Shown here piece by piece: positions 11,506 through 22,474 of a stretch of 64,000 nt of DNA. The translations under genes were made by a program, and so were the position numbers. The DNA is taken from NCBI GenBank assembly GCA_963576565.1, contig OY755046.1, positions 62,903,379 through 62,967,378 on the forward strand. The letters are read 5' to 3'. Under the pieces are notes generated by a model that saw only the letters and a program-made list of their open reading frames with translations, did not search any database and was not told the origin of the DNA. Position 1 is the stretch's first letter. Every line of letters starts with the position of its first letter. This DNA is from Aspidapion aeneum. Its lineage: Eukaryota > Arthropoda > Insecta > Coleoptera > Brentidae.

Positions 11506-11735
11506 CCTATGAATAGGTTTCTAAATTTTCTATTTGTTCTTGAAAAAAAAGACAAAGGAGATACCTACATATATAGAAAAAAAGCGTTTTTTTTTTCAAC
11601 TTATTTCATTATTATATGCCTTTTAATAATTAAAAAAGCAAAATTTTAAATAAGTTTAATAAAGTGTTTTTTAAGTTGTTTAAAGAAAAAAAGATTTTGT
11701 TAGAAGGCAACAAAGAAAAACAAGATCGTTTTAAA

Positions 11736-12343
11736 AAATACTCTGCCAATATATGGGCCCCTAAGCTCACACTAGGTACTATAGTTATAGTGTACGTGCG
11801 AGCTAATAAAACTAAGACCTGAAATATATCTTATTCAACTCCAGACTAAATTACCTTTTGTTTGATACCACACAAGCCATGTTTTGACTTAAACTCAAAT
11901 TTTTGAAATCTACCCCCACCCTTAAAAAAACAAAAACCAAAATGCATTTTGTTTAACTCCGGACTTAATTACCTTTCGTTTGATATCACACACGCCATAT
12001 TTTCACATAAACTCTAATTTTTAAAATCTTCCCCCACCCTTTTATTTGGCTTGTGTTCGGTGGATTTTGTTCATTTTTAAATGGGACCATCTCGACCCAA
12101 GACCCAGCCTAGGTACTAAATTTCAGTAAAATCGGCCTAGCAGTTTTTGAGTTATGCGCGTTGGTCGTTACAGACAGACATACAGACAGACAGACAGACA
12201 GACGGCGCGACATAAAAGTTTCAAAATCATCTGAAACGCAAAGATATATAAAAATTTTTGAAATCGGAGCAACTTTTTTTTTCTCGAAAAAATTAGGATC
12301 ACCATAGCTCACACTACTATAGTATAGTATATGTGTGAGCTAA
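11736..12343 (-). mobile_element. Terminally palindromic (CTGT)n element, short copy
   Basis: Same family as 17631-18656, reversed: AGCTCACAC palindromes near both ends, a short CAGA array (12172-12203), and the CGCATAACTCAAAAACTGCT / CCGATTTTACTGAAATTT block. It lies upstream of the first FAR coding exon. Confidence 0.82.
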
Positions 12344-12373
12344 TACATTTTAGTTTACATTTATTACCATATT

Positions 12374-12651
12374 AGGGACTTATTGCAATAAAGCCAGGCA
12401 CTAATTTTGCCGGGCACTATTCTGACAGTTTCGCATTATAATAACAGCTGTCTTCTTTCAAAACTAGACCTTTGTGTATTATAAGAGTCGGAATTAATAG
12501 TGCCGCCATTATTAATGAAAAATAGACGACTGGCTTTATAAATTCGACATTGGTATGTCAATTTTGAAAGATCAACTGTCAGTTTTCAATGGAAAACTGT
12601 CAAAAAAGTGCCCGGCACTATTATTGCCTACCTTTATTGCAATAACTCCCT
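12374..12651. mobile_element. MITE with AGGGACTTATTGCAATAAAG ends
   Basis: The terminal inverted repeat AGGGA(C/G)TTATTGCAATAAAG is found at both ends, with ATT on both sides. Relatives lie at 34011-34239 and 34256-34535. A 3-bp duplication points to PIF/Harbinger-like mobilisation (inference). Confidence 0.75.
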
Positions 12652-12908
12652 ATTATCGTAAATGGTTCCATTAATAAGACATGTCCACATAATTTTAATA
12701 TTTTTACTATTAATGAAGTTAAGAAGACAAACATCGAAAATTTTACTTTAATAAACAAAGAATTTACTAATTGGGTACTTTCATAGTAGGTATTAGAAAA
12801 AACTAATGAAGTGATTTTTAGTCCAATCATGAGAGATATTAAAACAGGCGCGGACCTACGGAAGTGGAGAAAGAAAAATTTACCTCTCCCAAATCTCAAA
12901 CTATATAC

Positions 12909-13489
12909 AGTGAAACCTCTCCTTGCGGACACCTCTAGTAAGCGGACACTACCTTTAGCCGGACAAATTTATTAGAACCAAGCTTTTCCCTATTCCTTTC
13001 AATGTAAAGTTCACTCCCATAGCCGGACACTCTAATGACCGTACGCGGACAATTTTTTTTGTTCAAAAATTCTGAAACCTCCCTTAACCGGACGGAAACC
13101 TCTGCCAACGAAATGAGCATTAATATTATGTAGTATGTTAGCAACAACGCACTCTGGAGCCGGGGAATTACCTTTTTTCGTTTTAATGCGGAGACCAAAT
13201 ACTGTCGTATTTACAAAATATTTTATTCGGCGGGACTGCTGTGTTTTATTTTTATTGTTCAGTTGGGTAGTAAAAGATCTCTTTGAAATTGCGCCTAGAA
13301 CATTTCGGAGAAGGAACATCTATCAGCACGAAAAATCGCTGAAAATTTTAATATCGGAAAAACTCAACCAGCGGAAATTGTTAATAAATATATATTAAAA
13401 TTTGGAGTTCCCTCTCATAAGCGGACACCTCCAATAAGCGGACAAAATCGAGCAAACCGTGAGTGTCCGCTTATAGGAGGTTTCACTTT
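12909..13489 (+). mobile_element. Pogo/Tigger-like deletion derivative with CENP-B-type HTH remnant
   Basis: Ends read CAGTGAAACCTC (left) and AAGTGAAACCTC (right, reversed), with TA on both sides and several GCGGACACY repeats inside each end. At 13308-13400 a plus-strand frame reads EKEHLSARKIAENFNIGKTQ, the N-terminal helix-turn-helix of pogo/Tigger/CENP-B proteins, with a stop just upstream. The DDE domain is absent. A related end is at 63800. Confidence 0.75.
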
Positions 13490-13520
13490 ACACAGATAAG
13501 GTGGCTCATCGTAAAGCAAG

Positions 13521-13525
13521 CAGCG
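13521..13525. repeat. Left target-site duplication of Transib (CAGCG)
   Basis: CAGCG directly abuts the CACAGTG terminus and is repeated at 16711-16715. Confidence 0.92.
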
Positions 13526-16500
13526 CACAGTGGTTTCGTATATATGAACGATGGCGTCAAAAATATGTATTTTGCTTATTTTCCAAATCTACAATATAAT
13601 TTTTTGGATGAAGGTCTAAAACCATTGGAGCATCCATTTTGGTAAAAATTTTCATCAAAATATCTACAGAGTGTTCCACGAGAAGTGAGCGCGGTCGGTT
13701 TTTCTAGAAATAAAATAGAATTTTTTCAGATTTTGACAGCATTGGATAATAGTTGCAAAATATTTTAACTAATGCGATGTTGCCGCTTTTTCGTAATACC
13801 GACAACGTTGCTTGTATTCTAAATGGAAAGAATGGCTTTGCGATACCTCATTTTAAAGTTCTTAGCGAGTACTTTGCAATGCCAGAATAAAACATTTTTA
13901 ATTTATATCTAAAAGAAAACTGCGTGTCAAAAATTGCAATATGCAGTTTGGAGATGATATAGAACCAAATAGGAAAATGCTGTTTTCCTTTTTCTATGAT
14001 GGTCGTTTGTCGTCGCACTCCTTTTTTGTATGTAATTTTAGTAGATGCGTTTTTTAATTTTATATAACCGTAAGTATAAACGTAATCAAAAAAATCTGGA
14101 AAAACACTAAATAATTTTCAGGAACGTCTATTTGAAATTGTAATCATGGACAACAATACTATTTACATAAAAACTGAAGCTACTTTAAAAAAATATATAT
14201 TTTTATTTAGAAAGTAAAGCCTTAGTCTTTAGATAAAGTAACTTTTTTTTTCTTTGGTAGTTTTCGTAGTCCTGTAATGTACGGATCGGAACTGAGAAGT
14301 CTATTAAGTACAAGTTAATAACTGTCCTGGAAAATTTTCGAGTGTGGTTGAGTTTGAAAGACCTAATATCTTTATTTTTAGCCTCAGCAGCTTCTTCTGA
14401 AAGCTCACCAATAGGTAAAATGGCGTTATCTATTACCTCTGATCCATGGATTAATATTTTATGAACAGAGGCTGGCAGGTAAAACCAGGGATAAGTTTGA
14501 ACTAAGTTACGCGCAGTCTCCAAAGCAAATTCTTTAAAGTTCAGAATGTTAATCCTATATCCGGAAGACATCGATTTTAAAATCGTAGCACATTTATCGA
14601 TGAGACACTTGTTTAGACCTGTTATTTCAGCAGATAATGCACTATTTTCAAAGAACCTTCGTGCTGTGTTGCCATCGTTAGATGTTCCACCACCTTGCTG
14701 TGGCTGATCCACGATTAATCCTAACTTATCTCTAAATTGACTTTGAATATGTTTTTTTCTTTCAGAAAATAGATCCTTATCCTCTGTTGATTTTACTTGC
14801 CATGTTTTGATTTGGAGCCTATATGCAACGTGGATGAAATATTCAAAAAAACGAATCCATGCATGAAGCGTAGATAATCCAAACTCAAACCTATCGACAT
14901 GAACTGGTTTTTCTAAACATTTATCTATGTTGTTCATTTCTGCAGGCTTTGCCTCACAAATATAACATCTGGCAGAACTTGTCTCGGAAAGAGCCGAACA
15001 AACCTTCCCATCTACCATTGTCAACTGGAGTTCGTGAACAATAGAAATATCCTCTAGATCAATCTTCGTTTTAGTGGGGATTAACGATAATATTTTGTTT
15101 TTAAAATATTTTGCTTCATCGCAAGAAACCTCCGGGATTTCTTTTATAACTTGAAAACGTATGGGCCTACAATATCTCGTAGAACAAGGTCTTGGATTCT
15201 TCCATACTATATTGGTTTTGTCTGAAGCAACAACAAGTCGCAGTGGAACATACGAAGTAACAAATAGACTACTTTCGTTACTACTGGATTGGAAAGGTTT
15301 TTGTTTGTATTCTTTATAACTCGAACTTCCATCAAACCCCCACTCACCATATAAAACTAAATCTTTTAAAGACGGTGACAAGTTTTCTAATTTATGGTCT
15401 AGAAGGTTTTGAAGTTCAACTTCTGCTAAATTTTCTGTAACCCTAATTTCAGCTGGATAACATTTTTTTTTGGCATTCATTTCTTGTTTGTAAGATGGCA
15501 GCAGTTTTACTGGTAACTTACTATTTATAAAATCTTTAAGTAGTAGATATTGATGTTTGGTTAGTTTGGTTTCCACAATAAGGGACACAACTTCCTCTGG
15601 ATCGATTGGTGGAATTTCTGAAGAATGGGATGCCTCACGAAGGGAATCTGTAAGAGTCTTATCTAGTCCAGAAAGTTCAGCCAATCTTCTTTCCTTTGTT
15701 CTTATACTGCCACTAAATCCTATTCTCGGCCTGCCACGCTTTTGGTTACTGACAGTTGTGGATGAATTTTCGAATTCCAAAAGAATTTGTTCTAACACAC
15801 TCAGCCAATCGGAAAACTTTTTTAAAAAGTAAGATTTGTTTCCCTTGCACTCCTTTAGTGTTACATATATACGTTTACAAATATAATCCACTTGTAATTT
15901 TAACTTCTTGAGCATTAAATTTTCTTTATTTGGAATATTTGGTATATTCTGTTCAATAGCCCGAAAATCTTCTGTCGCTTTCTCACACATGCTACCCTTT
16001 TTAGTAATCCAAATGTTATATATATATTTTCTTTCCAATTTACATTCATAAAAATTACCTAAAAAATAAGGTGGAAATGTAGTAAGGTACACCCTGTATA
16101 CAGGTGATGGTAGTTTAATAAATAAGAGAGCACAAGAGCATTTCAAACATACATTTTTACAGTGTGAATTTAGTAAATTGCGCTTCAATAATTCAACGAG
16201 TAGATGATTGTAAGGCCCAAACTAACTTTTTTTTTAAAAACTCGAACCCCATTTAATACTTTGACTTAAAAATGGTAATTAACTGAGGTTGACAAATACT
16301 TTAAAACTTTACACATTTCTAGAAATACCATAAAACAATTTGTAAAATCTGCTTTGCAGTTTTATACTCATACTGTAGAAATTATTAAATTTATCTCAAC
16401 TCTTTAACAGTTAATTAAATATACATACCTTGCCTTTGAAACACCATCATCAAAAATCCAACTTAAAGGCACTTTTGATATTTTTTTTGCAACAAAAACT

Positions 16501-16710
16501 TACACAATAACATACGTTAAAAAATCTGTAATAGCTTTTGTGGAAAATGTGACAGATTTGACTCACAAAACAAGAGTTTTATTGTTACCTAGACAACATG
16601 CATTGTTTTCAACGCCAACTTTAGACTTTTTTTGACATGTATTAGATAATAGCGGTAAAAAATTGGGAGGCTGTATTTTTTATTTTTGTCATTACGGTGA
16701 AACCACCGTG
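13526..16710 (-). mobile_element. Complete Transib (RAG1-related) DNA transposon
   Basis: The left end reads CACAGTGGTTTC and the right end, on the opposite strand, CACGGTGGTTTC: a 12-bp inverted repeat with one mismatch. Both ends are flanked by the same 5-mer CAGCG (13521-13525 and 16711-16715). A CAC-start terminus with a 5-bp GC-rich duplication is the signature of the Transib superfamily. The 3185-bp element encloses one long minus-strand transposase ORF. No RAG2-like reading frame is visible on either strand inside it. A 5'-truncated LINE lies 57 bp beyond the right duplication. Confidence 0.93.
14203..16188 (-). CDS. Transib/RAG1-like DDE transposase (661 codons, no stops)
   Basis: This protein would cut and paste the enclosing Transib by a DDE mechanism with hairpin chemistry like RAG1. 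Candidate catalytic residues by likeness to RAG1 are D286 in WGFDGSSSYKEYKQ, D393 in MVDGKV just before a CYIC pair (C408/C411, matching the RAG1 YICTLC zinc site), and E602 in SEEAAEAKNK (RAG1 NESGNK). H442 in LHAWIRFFEYFIH and the DGNTARRFF segment (RAG1 NGNFARKLM) also align in order. An RGRPR basic patch (151-155) could bind DNA. The ORF is uninterrupted, which suggests a recent copy. The N-terminus is uncertain: M67 is an alternative start, and a donor-like AAGGCAAG/gtatgt at 16429 hints at an upstream exon. The superfamily call is strong; activity is not shown. Confidence 0.88.
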   Translation of the reverse strand: MKRNLLNSHCKNVCLKCSCALLFIKLPSPVYRVYLTTFPPYFLGNFYECKLERKYIYNIWITKKGSMCEKATEDFRAIEQNIPNIPNKENLMLKKLKLQVDYICKRIYVTLKECKGNKSYFLKKFSDWLSVLEQILLEFENSSTTVSNQKRGRPRIGFSGSIRTKERRLAELSGLDKTLTDSLREASHSSEIPPIDPEEVVSLIVETKLTKHQYLLLKDFINSKLPVKLLPSYKQEMNAKKKCYPAEIRVTENLAEVELQNLLDHKLENLSPSLKDLVLYGEWGFDGSSSYKEYKQKPFQSSSNESSLFVTSYVPLRLVVASDKTNIVWKNPRPCSTRYCRPIRFQVIKEIPEVSCDEAKYFKNKILSLIPTKTKIDLEDISIVHELQLTMVDGKVCSALSETSSARCYICEAKPAEMNNIDKCLEKPVHVDRFEFGLSTLHAWIRFFEYFIHVAYRLQIKTWQVKSTEDKDLFSERKKHIQSQFRDKLGLIVDQPQQGGGTSNDGNTARRFFENSALSAEITGLNKCLIDKCATILKSMSSGYRINILNFKEFALETARNLVQTYPWFYLPASVHKILIHGSEVIDNAILPIGELSEEAAEAKNKDIRSFKLNHTRKFSRTVINLYLIDFSVPIRTLQDYENYQRKKKLLYLKTKALLSK

Positions 16711-16715
16711 CAGCG
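16711..16715. repeat. Right target-site duplication of Transib (CAGCG)
   Basis: CAGCG follows the right terminus ...CACCGTG and matches 13521-13525 exactly. Confidence 0.92.
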
Positions 16716-16771
16716 AAGCCTGACATTGATTTTCTATTTTTTGGTTATAATTGTTGGCATGTTTTCCTCGG

Positions 16772-17287
16772 CAGACAAATACTGAAACCAGTATGGACAT
16801 ATGGTATTCAACTATGGGGTTGTGCTAAAGAGAGTAACATTCTAGTTGTACAGAGATTTCAAAATAAAGTATTAATAAACATTGTGAATGCACCTTGGTA
16901 CGTTCGAAATAGTGACCTTCATCGAGATCTAAAAATCGAAACTGTAGCAGAGACTATAAAAAAGTACGCAAAAAGCCATGAAGATAGACTCCATCGGCAT
17001 GTGAATGTGGAAGCAATTCAGCTTCTAGACAATACTATGCTAGTTCGAAGGCTAAAAAGAGTGAAGCCGTTTGAGCTAGTAAACTAAGTGAATTACACAT
17101 AAAACAAAATAATGCTATAAACACAACACAATTGTGAGTTACAGACTAAACAAAGCGGGGAGAACTGTTGAGTGAACCCTAAGTTTAAATCTGACTTTTC
17201 TAGTAAATTAAGTTAAAGCAAAATTGCTAATTAGTCTTACTGACTAGATTGTAATACAATAAACACAGTGTGTTTGACAAAAAAAGA
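16772..17287 (+). mobile_element. 5'-truncated Jockey-like LINE with 13-bp target-site duplication
   Basis: The 3' end of a non-LTR retrotransposon is nearly identical to 771-1270. It encodes the LKPVWTYGIQLWGCA region at the end of the reverse transcriptase ORF, then a 3' UTR ending GTGTGTTTGAC and a short A run. ATGTTTTCCTCGG occurs at 16759-16771 and again at 17288-17300, so both insertion edges are exact. The copy lacks the 44-bp deletion seen in the other copy. Confidence 0.92.
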
Positions 17288-17300
17288 ATGTTTTCCTCGG

Positions 17301-17630
17301 TTTCGCATTTTAAAAATGTGGTTTTAGCACAGATTTAACTGACTGGCCTATTTTAGAATCTTATAAATCTTTACAATATTTGTAAATAATTATTACTAAA
17401 CTTCAGCTGCTTACTGTAACCTTCAGCAACTAAAAACATAAACTAGTGTTATGTCAATTTTTTATTTACCAAACCATATATTGTGGTTTTTGAACCAAAG
17501 ACAACAGCTTTGTTATTTATTTGTAGTAAAAAAATTAAATTATGCAACAATAAGAATTTTAAAATAGATTTCTATTTCCGCAAATTAGGAAAAAACATAC
17601 TACGTAGTTTACAATATATCGGTCTATTTT
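17301..17630. other. Unassigned A/T-rich stretch
   Basis: Nothing recognisable between the LINE duplication and the next element. Confidence 0.5.
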
Positions 17631-18656
<1,026 letters not shown>

Positions 18657-18835
18657 TTAAAATGAGCAACAGACTTAATTTTAGTACATAGCTTTATTTT
18701 TAACGAGCTGCCGAACTTTTTTTTTGCGTTTTTCATAGAAATTGATTTTAAGCAGATACTGCATTTTTGCTTTATGTTGCCTCAAAGTTTTTTGTGTGAT
18801 TTTTGTCATAAAAACTGCAAATAAAACTAAAATAA

Positions 18836-18895
18836 ATGGATCCATGACGGATCTGATACTTTCCTAGCTAGCCTATTAGCACACTTCAAGTGAAG
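18836..18895 (-). mobile_element. Fragment of the GTCATGGATCCAT repeat
   Basis: ATGGATCCATGACGGATC and AGCACACTTCAAGTGAA match, in reverse, the end of the repeat at 11440-11505. Confidence 0.55.
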
Positions 18896-19004
18896 CCATG
18901 ATATATCCAATGAATTATATACGAAGTAACTGGAACGGCCATGGCTATCCATTAAGTAATTGGGATACTAAGGCAAAAATTTAAAGAGTTTTTTAGAGTG
19001 AGAA

Positions 19005-19440
19005 CATACAATGAATGCTAAGCATTTTTTAAGCAAGCCAGACAAACACAGAACGAACCAACTCCTGGAATTAAACAGGAATAGCCTAAGAATAATCACA
19101 GGGCTATACACAGGCCGATGCCGACTCAACAAACACATAAACAGACTGGGAGTAAGCAACACACCAGCGTGTAGGTTCTGTGGTTTTGAGTAGGAAACGC
19201 CACTTCATCTAATCTGCCACTGCGTAGCAAGATAGAGAACTAGGGCAAAAATATTCGGACCCGGACAGATAGAGCCTCAAGATCTTGAGGAAATATCACC
19301 AAACAAACTGATCTGCTTCATAAAGGAGATAGGTATTGGTGATATTTAAGTTGGGATAAGCCACAATAGACCACTTGAGTCGCAGTGGAGGGGCGACATT
19401 CGCACCACTCATAGTCAAACCTAACCTAACCTAACCTACT
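19005..19440 (+). pseudogene. LINE C-terminal fragment with CCTAA-rich tail
   Basis: Encodes LRIITGLYTGRCRLNKHI and CRFCGFE, then a stop and ETPLHLICHC: the zinc-knuckle end of an R1/I-type non-LTR ORF2. The 3' end carries an ACCTAACCTAACCTAACCT tail (about 19421-19438), reminiscent of the insect telomere repeat. Confidence 0.7.
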
Positions 19441-21131
19441 TAATCGCAGTAAAAATCTAGTTATAGATTAAAAATCATCAAACGTCCGCGAACTTTCAAA
19501 ACCACAGAATATCAACGGAGAGTAAAATTTAAAAAGGAAAGGTAGCACCTCCTGCGCAACGTGCTCTCTCTACAAAAAATATCTATATGTATATATGTAA
19601 AGGTCTATCCTATCCAATTATTATAAATATAGGTTAAGGTATGCGGGCGATAATAAATATTTTTTTAAAAAATTTTAATATTTAAAAAAAAAATTAATTA
19701 GAGTAAACATTTATTGGTAGCAGTGGCGCACCCAGGAATATGTCTTGGGGGGGGCCGAGACCTCTTGGGGGGGGGCCGAGACCTCATTATGTCGTATTTT
19801 ATACTATTTTATCTTTTTATTCTCTTTTTCTCTTTTTATCTCATTATGTCGTATTTTATACTATTACTACTACTACTACTACTATGTCGGTTTAGAACGT
19901 TTTTCTACGTCGTCCGACGCCTATCCTCCACCTCCTTCGATCCTGACAATCATCTTCTGTCAGATTCTTTTGACTCATTGATCTTTGGATTGACTGTTGC
20001 CATTCTAGTTTAGGACGTCCTCTTTTTCTGCGCCCTACTGGTTGCCACTCTAGGACCTGTTTTGGTAATCTTTCGTCGTTCATCCGTTGTACATGGCCGT
20101 ACCATATCAATTGCCTTTTAGTGATGTCATCCGTTATGCTTCCTTCGATTCCCATTCTTTCTTTTATGATCTCATTTCTTATGTGATCTAATCTAGATAT
20201 TCTCATTGATCTTCTTATTGCATCCATTTCGACACTTTCCATTTTTGTTTTGTATTTTTCTGTTACGCGACAAGTCTCTATTCCATACAACACCGTGCTT
20301 TTTACCATTGTTTCATATATGTTAAATTCTACATTCTTTCTTATCTCTCTGCTCCATAAAATACTGTTAAGACATCCAATAACCTTTTTTGCTTTTAATA
20401 TTCTTTTTTCCAATTCTTTACAGTCTGTTCCTGTCTTATCAAATGTGACACCCAAGTATACATACTCATTGCATGGAGATATTGTTTGTCCATTGTCTAG
20501 TTCTAACTCACTGGGTTCGTTTCCAATTCATAAGTACTGTGTCTTGTCCACGTTCACTGTTAGTCCCCACTTTTGGTATTCTTCCGTTAACTTTCTCATC
20601 ATATACTCCATGTCTTCTTTATCATTAGCTACAATTACTTGGTCGTCAGCAAACTGTAGTGTGTATATAGTAAATCGGTCGTTAAGTTGTATTCCCATGC
20701 CGTGCACTTTACGTTTCCAGTTTTTTAGAGCCACTGCGATATATATTTTAAAAGGAATTGGAGAGGTACAACATCCCTGTCTTAAGCCTTTTGTTACCAG
20801 GAATTCTTTCGAAAGTCGATTTCCAATTTTAATTTTAGATTTTGATCCTTTGTATAGTTCTTTTATCGCTTTTATGTATGTATGATTGATATTAGTTTGT
20901 TCCAACACCGCTTTTTGTAGGTCCACAAAGGTAACATGAGTCTCTATATTTCTGGCGCTTCTTTTCTCATGCCGTATTCCATTGGGGAAATGAGTGCAGC
21001 ACTAGTGCACAACTGGCTCGGTGTTTGCATTCCATTGACATGCACTTTTTCAGTTTTCGTATTCCATTGAGGAACTTATGAATTCAGTTTTGCACTGAGT
21101 GCGGCTTTTTTGACACCGGCTCTGAGGGCTC

Positions 21132-21371
21132 GTGCCGCACCGAAAACTTTTTCCCGCCATTAATTTTAAACGCTTATTATTGTCGTGGGACGTAAAAATA
21201 AGTGAAAATAAAGTTGTTGGCGATTTTTTATTATTTTCTTCGCTGCTAAGTAGTAGCAGCGATAAAGATGAAGAAGAACAGTTCTCTGCAATAAAAACAA
21301 TGAGAAAGGAAACCCCAAAAATAAAAAACTTTATTGAAAATGTGGTTACCGATTTAACAACAAACCGGTAA
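21132..21371 (+). pseudogene. Possible first exon of a Harbinger-type nuclease
   Basis: Up to the splice donor CCG/gtaagt it encodes about 79 residues ending PKIKNFIENVV, a pattern known from Harbinger-like transposases. No matching downstream exon with the DDE nuclease is visible before 22603. Confidence 0.5.
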
Positions 21372-22424
21372 GTAGATTTGTATGGATTTGGTTGACTGGG
21401 GCCCTGGGGCTAATTTTCCGACAGTTGGGGTTTTCTGGCAGCTATGATTATAAGTAAAAATAAATGTATTTTTTAGATCAAGAAACACTTTCGGCTCGAG
21501 CTGAGCACTGCAGAATTTCTCATAAATAAATTCAAGTAGCCTCAATTATTTGTCCAAAAAAAAACAAGGGGGACGAAACCCCATTAGCGCTGAGGCACAT
21601 GTCTTGCCATTTTTATGGTATGTTAAAACACCCTTACGTTTAGCTGTTAGGTTAGGTTATGTTCTTGTTGAATGGAAATTTGTTCAAAAATATTTTCTTC
21701 AAAAACTTTTTTGAACAATTTTCCTTATGAAAAAAAATGACTTTCAAAGAAAATGTTTTTGAACAAAAAAAATTTAATAAAATGTTTTCAAACAATTTTT
21801 TGTTTGAAGGAAATGTTTTTAAATAATTTTCCTTTTCAAGAAAATGTTATTGAAGTATTAATATTACTTTCGAACAAATGGATTTTGAACAACATGTTTT
21901 TGACCAAATTCTGCAAGGCAGGAAAGTTAGGTTTAGTTGAAAGAAACTTGTGAAATATTATATATGTATACAAGGTGTTTCGAATACTTATGTTCAAATT
22001 TTGGGAGCATAAAGTACAGTGGTTAGGGTTTTTTGAAAAACAAGCGCGAAATATAGATAACTACTCTATCTGTTGGTATACGAGCACAAGCCTGCATTCA
22101 ACAAGGAGGTGGCCATTTTTAAAATATTCTTATTAACTTTTTTTAAATAAAATCATTATTTATTTATTTGACGAATTTTATTTATCTGAGGATAATATTT
22201 ATCGGCGTGTAACTTTGAAACAAATAAAAATGGATATCGTCGTTGGCCTGATAAAACTACATGTTGGGTGACATTTTTTTCAACAATGAGATTTTTGCAT
22301 AATCAATTTGCGCTATTCATAATGGATATACTATAAAAAATTATTTGCAAGAAAATGTTATATTAACGTTGCTTAAAGCAAGAATAAAAAAGAAGTTCTA
22401 CAGCTCATAATGGCATACCACACT

Positions 22425-22474
22425 AAGATCACTATATCACGATGTTAGGAACTTCGTGATATAGTGACCTTATA
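22425..22474. repeat. Short palindrome AAGATCACTATATCACGA
   Basis: Imperfect inverted repeat inside the Harbinger-like element. Its right half (AACTTCGTGATATAGTGACC) recurs at 53532 beside a micro-MITE. Confidence 0.5.

Noticed and set aside
13463..13645. Plus-strand ORF crossing the left Transib end
   Set aside because: It spans a transposon boundary and shows no protein likeness.
15557..15832. Plus-strand ORF inside the transposase
   Set aside because: Shadow of the 661-codon minus-strand ORF.
13557..16689. Claim that the Transib ends are true 12/23 recombination signals
   Set aside because: Spacers are 14 and 24 and A-rich words are frequent here; reported only as a testable likeness.
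20250..20885. 211-codon plus-strand ORF
   Set aside because: Antisense to the RTE-like reverse transcriptase with its FADDQ box; no independent protein features.
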